DNA from: Acidobacteriaceae bacterium
GTDB lineage: Bacteria; Acidobacteriota; Terriglobia; Terriglobales; Acidobacteriaceae
Direction: 5' to 3'
Assembly (NCBI GenBank): GCA_027307045.1
Contig: DAHUXR010000002.1
Span: forward strand, 1 to 64,000
DNA length: 64,000 nucleotides
The position numbers and the translations under genes were made by a program. This document shows, piece by piece, positions 38,864 to 48,755 of the stretch. Numbering within the stretch: the stretch's first letter is position 1; every line of letters begins with the position of its first letter. The notes under the pieces are model-generated. The model saw nothing but the letters and a program-made list of their open reading frames with translations, was not told the origin of the DNA and made no database searches.

Positions 38864-41800
38864 GCGCGAACCCCGTAAACTCGTACATCCCGGTTGATTT
38901 TGATCCATTCGGCGACGCCCCAGCGCAGGCTGTCCATTTCCCCATGACGGAGGCACAGCGCGAAGTCTGGGCGTCTGTTCAGATGGGCGCTGAAGCGTCC
39001 AATGCATATAACGTTTGTCATGCGTTTCGCCTTCGCGGCGCTTTTTCCACGGACGCAATGAAAGCCGCGCTGCAACAGATGGTAGACCGGCACCAGGCAC
39101 TACGGCTGGTGTGCGACCCCGATGGCGAAACCCAGCACGAACTCGCGTCTGCCACAATTCCCGTTACCACCGTCGATCTTACGGCGATGATGGCTGCGGA
39201 ACGCGAACGTGTAACTGCGCAATACGTTGATCAGGAAACAGATGTTCCTTTCGATCTGGAAAAAGGTCCCTTGTGCCGTGCAGTCATTCTGCGTGAAGAC
39301 CGCCAAACGCATTTCATCGTCTTCACCGCTCACCACATCGTTTGCGACGGATGGTCTGGCGGTATCCTGGTTCTGGACCTGGGTGACTTGTATGAGGCCG
39401 AAAGCGTTGGCATGCGAGCACCATTGCCACCTGCGCACTCATTTCAATCGTACGTGGAAGCACAGAGGACGCCTGGAGAAATTCAAAAAACTCTTGCAGC
39501 AGAGCAATATTGGAAAGCGCAGTTTGCTACACCCATCGATCCTCTGGAGCTACCGCTCGATTTCCTGCGCAAACCGGTGAAGTCCTATGCGGCGGAGCGC
39601 CAGCGGCGGTTGATTTCAGAATCGCTCTATCGTGCTATTTCCCGAGTGGCTGCGCGGAACGGTTGCACCGTTTACGCCATGCTCTTCGCCGCCATGCAGG
39701 TGCTTATTCACCGGCTGACGGGCCAGGATGATTTTGTTTTGGGTACCGTCGTGGCTGCCCAGGCATCTGAAGCGAACGCCGCCAGCATGGTTGGTCACGG
39801 CACGAACGTCTTGCCGGTCCGAGCAAACGTGAATCCCGAAGCAACATTTGAGGAGTATTTGAAGACGGCACGGCAGCGTTTGTTGGATGGGTTTGATCAT
39901 CAATCACTTTCCTTCGGCGCACTGGTGCGATCTCTGAACCTGCCGCGCGATCCCAGCCGCACCCCTCTTGTCACAGCGACGTTCAATTATGACAACGTAA
40001 CAGCGCCGTTCCGGTTCCGTAGCGTGGAAGCAGAACTGCTGTCCTCTCCCAAGAAATTCGCCACGTTCGATCTGGAATTCAACATCCTGAAAACCGCCAC
40101 CGCCGTGTTCGCGGAATGCATTCACAGCACCGCCATTCTGCAACCAGCCACCATCGAACGCTGGCTGGAAAACTATGAAACTCTGTTAGCGGCCATTTGC
40201 GCAAATCCCGCACAGAAGATAGCTGACTTGCCTTTGATGACGCCGGAGCAGGAGCGCAAACTGCTTTCCCCGGCACTGGAAATCTGGCAGATTGACGAAT
40301 GCGTGCATACCCGGTTTGAGCAGCAGGCGAAGAGAACCCCTGGTGCGATCGCGGTGATCAGCGGTGGTGTGTCATTGACGTATGCCGAACTCAATGGCCG
40401 CGCCAATGCAGTGGCGGAGCGTTTGGTCGCCATGGGTGCAGGACCAGATGTTTTAGTCGCTTTGTGCATGGAACGCAGCGTAGGCATGCTGGTGGGATTG
40501 CTGGGAATCTTAAAGGCCGGCGCTGCTTACCTGCCAGTGGATCTACGCTACCCCGCGGACAGAGTGGCATTCATCCTGGAAGATGCCGGTGTTCCCTTGC
40601 TGATTACGCAGCGTAATCTGGAAGCAACTTTGCCTAAACATCAGGCCAGCGTTCTGTTTCTGGACGACATAAGAGAAAGCAGGAACGAAACTTTTGGCAG
40701 CCGCGCCACACTCGATAATCTCGCTTACGTGATTTATACCTCGGGTTCCACGGGTAAGCCCAAGGGCGTGGAAATTCTCCATCGTAGCGTCACCAACGTC
40801 GTTCACAGTTTTCAGGAACTGCTCCACTGCGGAGTTGACGACGTGCTGCTGGCCACCACCACCTTATCTTTTGACATCCACGTGCTGGAGCTGTTTACGC
40901 CCATTCAAGCCGGGTCCCGGCTGGTGATCGCTACAGACGAACAGGCGCAGGACCCCGCGCTTTTGATTCCATTGCTTGAGAGCAGCGGCGCCACCATCTA
41001 TCAAGCTACGCCGGTCCGCTACCGCATGCTTCTCGATGCCGGGTGGAAGGGCATGCAGAATTTGCAGCTCCTGTGTGGCGGTGAGAAGTTGTCACGCGAA
41101 CTGGCAGACCAGCTTCTGGAGCGCGGCGCCGCATTGTGGAACGTTTATGGGCCTACTGAAACCACCGTATGGTCGTCGGCCGCAAGAATTGAAGCGGATG
41201 GCCAGCCAATCACGATCGGGCAGCCCATCGCTAACACTACGTTGTATGTTCTCGATGCGCACATGAAACCCGCGCCGGTGGGTGCTCCGGGTGAGTTGTT
41301 CATTGGAGGCGAAGGCGTGGCGCGGGGATATCTCAAGCGCCCGCAACTTACAGAAGAACGTTTTGTGCTGAATCCGCTTGGTGAAGGGCGCATTTACAAA
41401 ACTGGCGATCGCGCACGCTACCGGGCTGACGGCTGCGTGGAAGTGCTGGGTCGCACTGACGATCAAGTGAAAGTTCGCGGTTTCCGCATTGAACTGGGAG
41501 AAATCGAGCACGCGCTGCAAGCCATCCCGGACGTGTTGCGAGCCGCCGTGGTGGTGCACAGTGAAGGCGATGACCAGAACATCATCGCCTATCTGGTTCC
41601 GGTGCCCGGGGTTCTTTTGACGCCTGCGGAATTGCGCGGCGCATTGCTGCAGACGCTGCCGGATTATATGGTTCCAGCCGCGTTCGTCCTGATCGACGCG
41701 TTGCCCACCACGCCCAACGGAAAGCTTGATCGCAAGGCATTACCGGCGCCAAGCTGGGCAGTCGCTCGCAAGACGCGCGACTCCGTACCGCCCGAAACTC

Positions 41801-42087
41801 CCACGCAGATCACACTGGCCAGGTTCTGGGAGTCGCTGCTGAAGGTTCAAAACGTAGGTATTCACGAAAGCTTTTTTGACCTCGGCGGACACTCGATACT
41901 GGCCGCGAGACTGATGGCGCAGATCCGTTCCTCATTTGGCGTCCAGCTCCCGCAGCACCACATTTTTCGCACTCCCACAATTTGCGGTTTGGCCTCAGTC
42001 ATTGAGTCAAAATTGTGGACGGGGAGTGGACCGCAGGTGGCAGGCGCGGCGGCAGCCTCCACACCACAGGTGGAAATTGAGATATGA
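38860..42087 (+). CDS. Nonribosomal peptide synthetase, C-A-T
   Basis: C (AHHIVCDGWSGG), A (YTSGSTGKPKG, YGPTETT, VKVRGFRIELGEIE), T (FFDLGGHSILAARL); ATGA overlap with PKS gene. Confidence 0.9.
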   Translation: MSANPVNSYIPVDFDPFGDAPAQAVHFPMTEAQREVWASVQMGAEASNAYNVCHAFRLRGAFSTDAMKAALQQMVDRHQALRLVCDPDGETQHELASATIPVTTVDLTAMMAAERERVTAQYVDQETDVPFDLEKGPLCRAVILREDRQTHFIVFTAHHIVCDGWSGGILVLDLGDLYEAESVGMRAPLPPAHSFQSYVEAQRTPGEIQKTLAAEQYWKAQFATPIDPLELPLDFLRKPVKSYAAERQRRLISESLYRAISRVAARNGCTVYAMLFAAMQVLIHRLTGQDDFVLGTVVAAQASEANAASMVGHGTNVLPVRANVNPEATFEEYLKTARQRLLDGFDHQSLSFGALVRSLNLPRDPSRTPLVTATFNYDNVTAPFRFRSVEAELLSSPKKFATFDLEFNILKTATAVFAECIHSTAILQPATIERWLENYETLLAAICANPAQKIADLPLMTPEQERKLLSPALEIWQIDECVHTRFEQQAKRTPGAIAVISGGVSLTYAELNGRANAVAERLVAMGAGPDVLVALCMERSVGMLVGLLGILKAGAAYLPVDLRYPADRVAFILEDAGVPLLITQRNLEATLPKHQASVLFLDDIRESRNETFGSRATLDNLAYVIYTSGSTGKPKGVEILHRSVTNVVHSFQELLHCGVDDVLLATTTLSFDIHVLELFTPIQAGSRLVIATDEQAQDPALLIPLLESSGATIYQATPVRYRMLLDAGWKGMQNLQLLCGGEKLSRELADQLLERGAALWNVYGPTETTVWSSAARIEADGQPITIGQPIANTTLYVLDAHMKPAPVGAPGELFIGGEGVARGYLKRPQLTEERFVLNPLGEGRIYKTGDRARYRADGCVEVLGRTDDQVKVRGFRIELGEIEHALQAIPDVLRAAVVVHSEGDDQNIIAYLVPVPGVLLTPAELRGALLQTLPDYMVPAAFVLIDALPTTPNGKLDRKALPAPSWAVARKTRDSVPPETPTQITLARFWESLLKVQNVGIHESFFDLGGHSILAARLMAQIRSSFGVQLPQHHIFRTPTICGLASVIESKLWTGSGPQVAGAAAASTPQVEIEI

Positions 42088-43088
42088 GTACCTTCGAATT
42101 CCTACATAAGTTAAAGCAGTCCGGGGTGAAGGTATGGATGGAAGACGATCGGCTGCGCTGCACCGGGCCAGAGCAGGTCCTGATGGGTGGCGTGCGCGAA
42201 CAATTGAGCGCGAGGAAACTGGAGATCATTGCTTTTTTGCGGTCAGCGGCAGGTTCAGAGGAGGGCAGTAGCACCTCTGTGGTGCCCATCCAGCCACTGG
42301 GCAGCCGGCGGCCTTTATTTGCGGTGCCAGGTCATAACGGCGATGTGTTTTGTTACGTTGATCTGGCACGTCACCTGGGAACGGAGCAACCGTTTTTTGC
42401 ACTTCAGGCTCCAGGCATGGAACCTGGACAGGATCCCTTGACCAGCATCGACGCAATCGCCACCGTATTTGCCCGCGACATTCCCGCAGTGCAACCTCAA
42501 GGGCCGTATCTGCTGGCCGGATTTTGCGTGGGAGGAACGATTGCGTTCGAACTGGCCCAGCAACTCACAGCAAAAGGTCACCAGGTAAATTCCCTGATAC
42601 TGTTTGGCTCCCCGTGTCCAACGGCGCTCGCCCTCCGTTACCGCAGTCAGGCTGCGCTCATGAATGCTGCGGGCCGGGTCATGCGGCATGGCTCCGCTCT
42701 GGGGCAGAGAAAGCCAAGTGAATGGTCGCAATACCTGCGCGAACGGGCTGCGGAGCGGCGGGCAGACCGCGAGCTAGAACGCCATGATCCGTTGCGTTTG
42801 CGCCTGGCCGAAACGACCGTGGAGGCCTTCAAGGCCTACCAGCCAAAAGCTGCGACGTTTCCAGTCCACATGCTCATACCAAACGACCAGCCGGACTCTC
42901 TTCTCGAAGACAGACCCCTGGATTGGAATCTGTTCGCAAAAGATTTTACCGTGCACCTGGGCCCCGCCGACGGAGACATGAACACCATGCTGATCGAGCC
43001 TCATGTTTCCCTGTTGGCTAAGTTGTTGAGAAAAAAACTGCTGGATGCAGATCCACCCCAGGCGGCGCTCAACGCCGCTGGCTTCTAA
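42084..43088 (+). CDS. Free-standing thioesterase with N-terminal TubC-type docking domain
   Basis: TubC-like FLHKLKQSGVKVWMEDDRLRCTGPEQVLMGGVREQLSARKLEIIAFLR; TE core LFAVPGHNGDVFCYVDLARHLG, YLLAGFCVGGTIAFELAQQL; ATGA overlap with NRPS. Confidence 0.85.
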   Translation: MSTFEFLHKLKQSGVKVWMEDDRLRCTGPEQVLMGGVREQLSARKLEIIAFLRSAAGSEEGSSTSVVPIQPLGSRRPLFAVPGHNGDVFCYVDLARHLGTEQPFFALQAPGMEPGQDPLTSIDAIATVFARDIPAVQPQGPYLLAGFCVGGTIAFELAQQLTAKGHQVNSLILFGSPCPTALALRYRSQAALMNAAGRVMRHGSALGQRKPSEWSQYLRERAAERRADRELERHDPLRLRLAETTVEAFKAYQPKAATFPVHMLIPNDQPDSLLEDRPLDWNLFAKDFTVHLGPADGDMNTMLIEPHVSLLAKLLRKKLLDADPPQAALNAAGF

Positions 43089-43097
43089 GGTGAGCGA

Positions 43098-43113
43098 CGT
43101 GACGCTGGTCACA
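43098..43113. promoter_or_regulatory. CRP/FNR-type palindrome upstream of USP
   Basis: CGTGA-CGCTGG-TCACA. Confidence 0.45.
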
Positions 43114-43189
43114 TCCCGCGGCGGCGTTGCGGAGAATCATCGTGATGGAGCTTCTTTCCACAGCCTTTGGGGAATGCCGATATACGGAA

Positions 43190-44116
43190 ATGGCGGTCAA
43201 TATGTTATCCAGCGTGAGTACGCGTCTGATCCAGATAAAGCGAATTGCCGTCCTGACAGATTTGGGAAACGATTCAGAAAAAATGATGCGTTACGCCGCT
43301 TCATTGGCTCGGTGGTACGGATCGGAGTTGTTGCTTTTCCATGCCTACCCTCCAGAGTTTTATGCGGCAATGCCTCCGGAGCCGCTTCCCATGTGGCCCG
43401 CAAGCGGGTTGTCTCCCAGGGAAGATGCTGAAGGAAAGATCAAGGTCCTTACTGACAAACTGAACCTCAAGGACCTTACGCCAAAGGTTTTGAGTCGCGA
43501 AACAAGCGTCGCTCATATTCTGGAGGAAATGGATGAATATCACCCAAGCCTGGTAGTGCTGGCCACGCACGGCCGCAAGGGCATTGAAAAATGTTTTGTC
43601 GGCTCAGTTGCTGAAGAAGTATTCAGAAGAGTGCATTGGCCAGTGCTGATCCTTGGCGCCGATTGTGTACCCCCGGAGTCGATGATGCAGACACAATTTG
43701 AGCGCGTTCTCTATGCCACAGACCTCTCGGCGGTGTCTTTGACGGCGTTGCATTATGCGTCTGGGATTTCTCACGATCACGAGGCGCAGCTCATTGCTCT
43801 TTATGTTGAGCCCGATGCAAGGCAAGGGTTCTCTTTCGATCAGGTCATTGCGCAGCAACGACTGGAAGATTGGCTGCAGGACAACATTGACGGCATGTCC
43901 GAAGCATTGGCCGGCGTGCATTGCATGGTCGATTTCGGCAAGCCGGGAGCGAAGATAACCGAAGTCGCTGCGCGGCAGCAAGCTGATCTTGTAGTCGTGG
44001 GCGCTCGTGGATTGGGAGCCATCTCCGGAGCGGCCAGCCATTTCATTGGCGGTACCGCGTATGACGTCATCTGCGGCTCGAAATGCCCGGTGCTGATTGT
44101 GCCGCAACCGCGCTAG
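43190..44116 (+). CDS. Tandem universal stress protein
   Basis: Two Usp domains: IKRIAVLTDLGNDSEKMMRYAASLA...VLATHGRKG and FERVLYATDLSAVSLTALHYAS...VVVGARGLGAISGAASHFIGGTAYDVICGSKCPVLIV. Confidence 0.85.
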   Translation: MAVNMLSSVSTRLIQIKRIAVLTDLGNDSEKMMRYAASLARWYGSELLLFHAYPPEFYAAMPPEPLPMWPASGLSPREDAEGKIKVLTDKLNLKDLTPKVLSRETSVAHILEEMDEYHPSLVVLATHGRKGIEKCFVGSVAEEVFRRVHWPVLILGADCVPPESMMQTQFERVLYATDLSAVSLTALHYASGISHDHEAQLIALYVEPDARQGFSFDQVIAQQRLEDWLQDNIDGMSEALAGVHCMVDFGKPGAKITEVAARQQADLVVVGARGLGAISGAASHFIGGTAYDVICGSKCPVLIVPQPR

Positions 44117-44230
44117 CTCTTGCCGCACAGAGATAGCGGCAAGAAGATGTCCTACGAGTCGAGCACTAAAGTGCGTAGCAGGTGCGCGCGTATCTGACAT
44201 CTAGGAGAGAATGAAACTGCGGCTCTTGAT

Positions 44231-45979
44231 TTATGCGGCACCAGAACGCCGTCTTTCGATAACCGCATGTTCCACCGGCATTGCACTCTTCCCCTCGAAG
44301 TAGGCGTCCAAAACGTATTGCGACAACATTCGCTGCGTATTGAAGAATGAGCCATTCAGCGCTATCGAGAGACGCATCATTTCAGCGCAGGCATCCGGGC
44401 GGCCATAAAACAACGGCACAATGATTTTTTCCAGTTTGTGATAAAGAGCGGCAATCTCATCCGCCTCGGTTTCCGGAATTTCCTCGCGCCCAATGTCCCA
44501 GCCAGTAGCGCCTTCAACGTGTCCTTCAAGCCACCATCCATCGGGGACGCTAAAACTTGGCACGCCGTTCAACGCAGCTTTCATGCCGCTGGTTCCGGAA
44601 GCCTCATGCGGCCGCTCAGGAGTATTGATCCATAGATCTACACCGCTTGTAATGAGTGAGGCCCAGCGCATGTCATAGTTCTCCACGTAAACGGAAGGGA
44701 TCGTATCTTTCAGCGCTGCCATCGCCGCAAACACATGCCGAATCTGCTCCTTTCCCGCTTCGTCCCGCGGATGCGCCTTGCCGCCATAAATAATCCGCAA
44801 TGGTCCCACGTTGCGGGCAATCGATCTGAGACGCTCCAGGTCAGAGAACAAGAGATCTGCGCGTTTGTAAGCGGTGGCCCGCCGCGCAAACCCCAGAGTC
44901 AATACATTCGCGTCAAGTTGGACACCGGTTGCGCGCGCTACCTCTGCGATCAGCGCAGTCTTGGCTAGTACGTGAGCGTCACGGATTTCCTTTAGCGGAA
45001 TGCCGATTGCGTATCGGAAATAGAGATTGTCGCGACGCCATTCCGGAATGTGGCGATCATAAAGTTCCTGAAAGGGCGGCGATGCCCACGTTCCGGCGTG
45101 CACGCCATTGGTAATTGCGCGGATCGAATATTCGGGAAACATGCCGCGCGACACTTCACCATGCTGCATGGCCACACCATTGATGTAATGAGAAAAACGC
45201 AACGCCAGGTCAGTCATGTTGAGGACTTTTCCGCCCAAACAACCAGTGCGTTGCAGGGCGGCCGTGCGCTCGTCGCCAAGGATGCGGCGCACAAGGCCAT
45301 TGGAGAATTGATCGTGCCCAGCAGGAACTGGAGTGTGCGTGGTGAAAACACATTTCCTGCGCACAAAGGCAATCTCTTCTTCAGAACTCTCTGCCAGAGA
45401 GCGTCCGGCCACATGCTCTTCCAGCAGCGCAAGCGCTAAAAGTGCCGCATGCCCCTCATTCATGTGGTATGTCATCAGGTGGTGATGTCCTAACTGGCGC
45501 AACATTGCGATTCCGCCAATGCCAAGAACAACTTCCTGGCATAGGCGATAGTAGTCATCCCCGCCATACAGGTGGTCCGTCAAGGTTTGAAAAAACGGCG
45601 GATTTTCCGGCAGCGCCGTATCCAGAAGATAGACAGGCACAGTGTGTCCGCTATAACCGCGAACCGTATATTGCCAAGCCCGTATTGCGATCGTATGGCC
45701 TTCAATGACAATAGAGGACCGCGCGTCAAGCGGCTGCAAGACCTTTTCGGGGCCCCAGATTGACGGCGTCTCAGACTGATTTCCCCGCGCATCCAGATGC
45801 TGCTCAAAGTATCCTTTGCGATGCAGCAGCGTAACACCCGCCATCGGCAATCCCATATCAGCCGCGGAACGCAGCGTGTCACCAGCCAGAATCCCCAATC
45901 CACCCGCATAGGTGGGCAAGCTTGCCTCCAATGCGATCTCCATGGAAAAGTATGCCGCCCCAATTGGATGAAAATTCAT
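44231..45979 (-). CDS. Alpha-glucan (glycogen/starch) phosphorylase, short GT35 type
   Basis: AAYFSMEIALEASLPTYAGGLGILAGD, CVFTTHTPVPAGHDQF, ITNGVHAGTWASP, EASGTSGMKAALNGVPSFSVPDGWW. Confidence 0.9.
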   Translation of the reverse strand: MNFHPIGAAYFSMEIALEASLPTYAGGLGILAGDTLRSAADMGLPMAGVTLLHRKGYFEQHLDARGNQSETPSIWGPEKVLQPLDARSSIVIEGHTIAIRAWQYTVRGYSGHTVPVYLLDTALPENPPFFQTLTDHLYGGDDYYRLCQEVVLGIGGIAMLRQLGHHHLMTYHMNEGHAALLALALLEEHVAGRSLAESSEEEIAFVRRKCVFTTHTPVPAGHDQFSNGLVRRILGDERTAALQRTGCLGGKVLNMTDLALRFSHYINGVAMQHGEVSRGMFPEYSIRAITNGVHAGTWASPPFQELYDRHIPEWRRDNLYFRYAIGIPLKEIRDAHVLAKTALIAEVARATGVQLDANVLTLGFARRATAYKRADLLFSDLERLRSIARNVGPLRIIYGGKAHPRDEAGKEQIRHVFAAMAALKDTIPSVYVENYDMRWASLITSGVDLWINTPERPHEASGTSGMKAALNGVPSFSVPDGWWLEGHVEGATGWDIGREEIPETEADEIAALYHKLEKIIVPLFYGRPDACAEMMRLSIALNGSFFNTQRMLSQYVLDAYFEGKSAMPVEHAVIERRRSGAA

Positions 45980-46097
45980 TTTGGTCCGTGCACCCGCCAT
46001 TTTCCGGGCTTGATCTGCATTCGCTCTGCGTCACACAAAGGACAGTTCAGGCGCGAGCACCCACACGTTAAGCATGGGGCCGATGCATAGTAATGTC

Positions 46098-46113
46098 TGT
46101 GACATCTGTCACC
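46098..46113. promoter_or_regulatory. CRP/FNR-type palindrome upstream of glucan phosphorylase
   Basis: TGTGA-CATCTG-TCACC. Confidence 0.45.
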
Positions 46114-46248
46114 GATGCGGTTTTGCCTGAGATGTCGATTGTTCATACGGCCCACAAGATTGTGGGCCGCGATTAAGAACGTACTGCAACGTGAAGAATA
46201 TCGGTGGCCACGGGATCTCTCCTATAGCCACCTGCTGCACTTTAGTGT

Positions 46249-46743
46249 TTAAGCTGCCTTACCCCTTGATGATGCGACCGGTGCTTTGTTCACGCCTATG
46301 GTGATCTGCTTAGGCTTGAATTCTTCCCGCTTGGCGAGAGTAATATTCAACAAGCCATTCTCAAAAGTGGCATTTACCTTCTCTGCATCCACGGTGGCGG
46401 GCAGAGTGAAGGAACGGGTAAATTTCCCGTAGCGCCGTTCAATCCTGTGGAAGTTTTCCTTCTTTTCGTCCTCCTTGAACTTGCGTTCACCAGCGATGAT
46501 GAGCACATTGTTCTCAAGGGTGATGTTCAGATCTTCCTGCTTCACGCCTGGGATCTCCGCCTGCAGCGTGATGTTGTGATCATCTTCAGAAATGTCTACT
46601 GGTGGCAGAAAACTCTCTGGCGCCAGCTGTTGCTCAAGTCCAAAGTTTTCAAAGCCGCCAAACGGCTGATTAAAGAGCTGGTTCATACGGTCTTGCAGTG
46701 AAGTCAACTCAAAAAATGGGTTTCTGCGAATGATATTTGACAT
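46249..46743 (-). CDS. Hsp20/alpha-crystallin small heat shock protein
   Basis: MSNIIRRNPFFELTSLQDRMNQLFNQPF...LPPVDISEDDHNITLQAEIPGVKQEDLNITLENNVLIIAGER...FENGLLNITLAKREE. Confidence 0.95.
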   Translation of the reverse strand: MSNIIRRNPFFELTSLQDRMNQLFNQPFGGFENFGLEQQLAPESFLPPVDISEDDHNITLQAEIPGVKQEDLNITLENNVLIIAGERKFKEDEKKENFHRIERRYGKFTRSFTLPATVDAEKVNATFENGLLNITLAKREEFKPKQITIGVNKAPVASSRGKAA

Positions 46744-46843
46744 GATGGTATCTCCTTTTCTAAGAACGGTTTCATTGCGGTTGCGGAAAACGTCCATAAC
46801 AACGCTGCTTGAAATGACTTTAAAGGCCGGAACGCCGGGGTAC

Positions 46844-46859
46844 TGTGATAGGGATCACG
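46844..46859. promoter_or_regulatory. CRP/FNR-type palindrome upstream of Hsp20
   Basis: TGTGA-TAGGGA-TCACG. Confidence 0.45.
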
Positions 46860-46972
46860 GAAGGTTGTGATTCGAATTGTGCAGGTCAAATAGCAATATA
46901 CCCTCCCCTGCGAAGCCGCACTTGGGCGGCTTCCGGGAAGAGCATTTCAGGATCGCAAGGAGAACCTGAGGC

Positions 46973-47482
46973 TTAAGCTGCTTTATCAGCTTCCACGTTG
47001 ACGCGATCAGCAATGGACGTGAGCAGATGGTCAGCGTGTCCTTCTTCTTTGATTGTCTGGTCCAGCAGCGCGGCTTGCCCTTGCCGGCCAAGAATCTGGG
47101 CCCAGCGGCGGACCGCGCCATACGATGCTATTTCATAATGCTCCACGCGCTGCGCGGCAGCGATCAGTGCAACGTCGCGGACCGTCAAGTCTGTCGCGTC
47201 CTTTATCATGTCCTCGGCTTCGCTCACCAGGGCCGACAATACCTTGCATTTAATCGCGTCAACTTCACGATTCTCTTGCCTCAAAATGTCTTGCAATCGG
47301 GTCACATGGACACGCGTTTCCTGAAGATGAGATTGAAACGCTTGTTTCAGTTGAGGATCGGTTGCCTTCTCAAGCATGGTAGGTAATGCGTCAACAATCT
47401 GTTGCTCGGTGGAAAGCAACATGCGTAGCTGGTTGTGATAAAGATCTCTCAGGGAATCAAGATTGGCAGAGAACAGTTTCAT
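46973..47482 (-). CDS. DUF892 (YciE/YciF-like) ferritin-like protein
   Basis: LRDLYHNQLRMLLSTEQQIVDALPTMLEKATDPQLKQAFQSHLQETRVHVTRLQDI...YGAVRRWAQILGRQGQAALLDQTIKEEGHADHLLT. Confidence 0.9.
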   Translation of the reverse strand: MKLFSANLDSLRDLYHNQLRMLLSTEQQIVDALPTMLEKATDPQLKQAFQSHLQETRVHVTRLQDILRQENREVDAIKCKVLSALVSEAEDMIKDATDLTVRDVALIAAAQRVEHYEIASYGAVRRWAQILGRQGQAALLDQTIKEEGHADHLLTSIADRVNVEADKAA

Positions 47483-47528
47483 GTTTCACTCCTTTTTTAG
47501 TTTTGGTACTCAATTTTCCAGGGCTGCG

Positions 47529-48755
47529 TCAGGCAGCACGTTCGCGTTGTTCGGCCGGATCCAGCTTCACTTTGATCCAGCCCCGCTCGTGCCTGTCAAA
47601 AGCGTGATAGGCATCAATCGCTGAGCTAATCGGCTCCACTTGTGTAAGAAATTGCTCGGGATGCATCACGCCGCTTCTTACCAGTTCGATCATCTCCGGC
47701 ATGTAGCGGCGATGGTTGCAGTTTCCGGCCTTCAGCGTCAGGTTCTTTTCCATGATTCGTTCAATGGGAAAGTCCTGAAGAGGCGCGGGATAAACGCCGA
47801 TCACGGAGACAGTGCCGGCTTTGGCTACCGATTCGATTGCCCACTTCAATGCCTGGCTGGGCGCGCCACCGGGCTGGAAGTCTTTCCCCTTCGGAGTTCC
47901 CTCTTCGGCAATCTTCTTCAGCTCCTGCTTAAATTCTTTTTGGGCCTTCTTGTCGGCCGCTGGTCCCTTTGTAGCAGTTGTCGCATCGACGCCAACCGCA
48001 TCAATCACGCGGTCTGGGCCAGAACCATTTGTTGCTTCTTTCAGCGCTTCGATGGGATTTTCTTTCTGAAAGTTGATGACTTCAGCGCCATGCGCCCGCG
48101 CCATTTCCAGCCGCGACTCCACACTATCGATGGCGAATACGCGGCCGGCGCCCAGATGTTGTGCGCAGGCAATAGCAAATAGCCCAACCGGGCCACAGCC
48201 AAAAATCGCCACAATGTTAGAGGGCTTTATTTCCGCCATCACCGCTGCCATGTAAGAAGTCGGAAGGATGTCAGACATCAGGATGGCTTGATCGTCAGAG
48301 ATCTCTTCCGGCAGTTTTACCAGCACCGCTCCCGCGAAAGGTATGCGCGCATATTCAGCCTGCAATCCATCCAGACCGCCGGCTTCATCCGGGCCGCCAA
48401 AGAAGACAGTGCCGGCATCCGGACCGTTGGGGTTAGCGACGTTGCATTGCGAATGATAGCCTGCCCGGCAATACACGCAGCTTCCGCAGCCGACGGTTGA
48501 GGGCACAACCACACGATCGCCTTTGCGCAAGTTGCGAACTGACTTGCCCACCTCCTCCACAATGCCTACTGCTTCATGGCCCAGGATTCGGCCCTCTTTC
48601 ATACCAGGCGCCGTTCCGCGAATGAAATGCAGATCAGTGCCGCATATCGCGCTGGATGTAATACGAATGATCGCGTCGGATGTTTTCTGCAACTTTGGCT
48701 CAGGAACAGTTTGCAGCGAAACGTTGCCAACGCCACCAAATACGACAGCTTTCAT
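47529..48755 (-). CDS. Zinc-dependent alcohol dehydrogenase (formaldehyde-dehydrogenase-like)
   Basis: MKAVVFGGVGNVSLQTVPEPKLQ, CGTDLHFIRG, GRILGHEAVGIVEEVG, GCGSCVYCRAGYHSQC, GCGPVGLFAIACAQHLGA. Confidence 0.9.
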   Translation of the reverse strand: MKAVVFGGVGNVSLQTVPEPKLQKTSDAIIRITSSAICGTDLHFIRGTAPGMKEGRILGHEAVGIVEEVGKSVRNLRKGDRVVVPSTVGCGSCVYCRAGYHSQCNVANPNGPDAGTVFFGGPDEAGGLDGLQAEYARIPFAGAVLVKLPEEISDDQAILMSDILPTSYMAAVMAEIKPSNIVAIFGCGPVGLFAIACAQHLGAGRVFAIDSVESRLEMARAHGAEVINFQKENPIEALKEATNGSGPDRVIDAVGVDATTATKGPAADKKAQKEFKQELKKIAEEGTPKGKDFQPGGAPSQALKWAIESVAKAGTVSVIGVYPAPLQDFPIERIMEKNLTLKAGNCNHRRYMPEMIELVRSGVMHPEQFLTQVEPISSAIDAYHAFDRHERGWIKVKLDPAEQRERAA

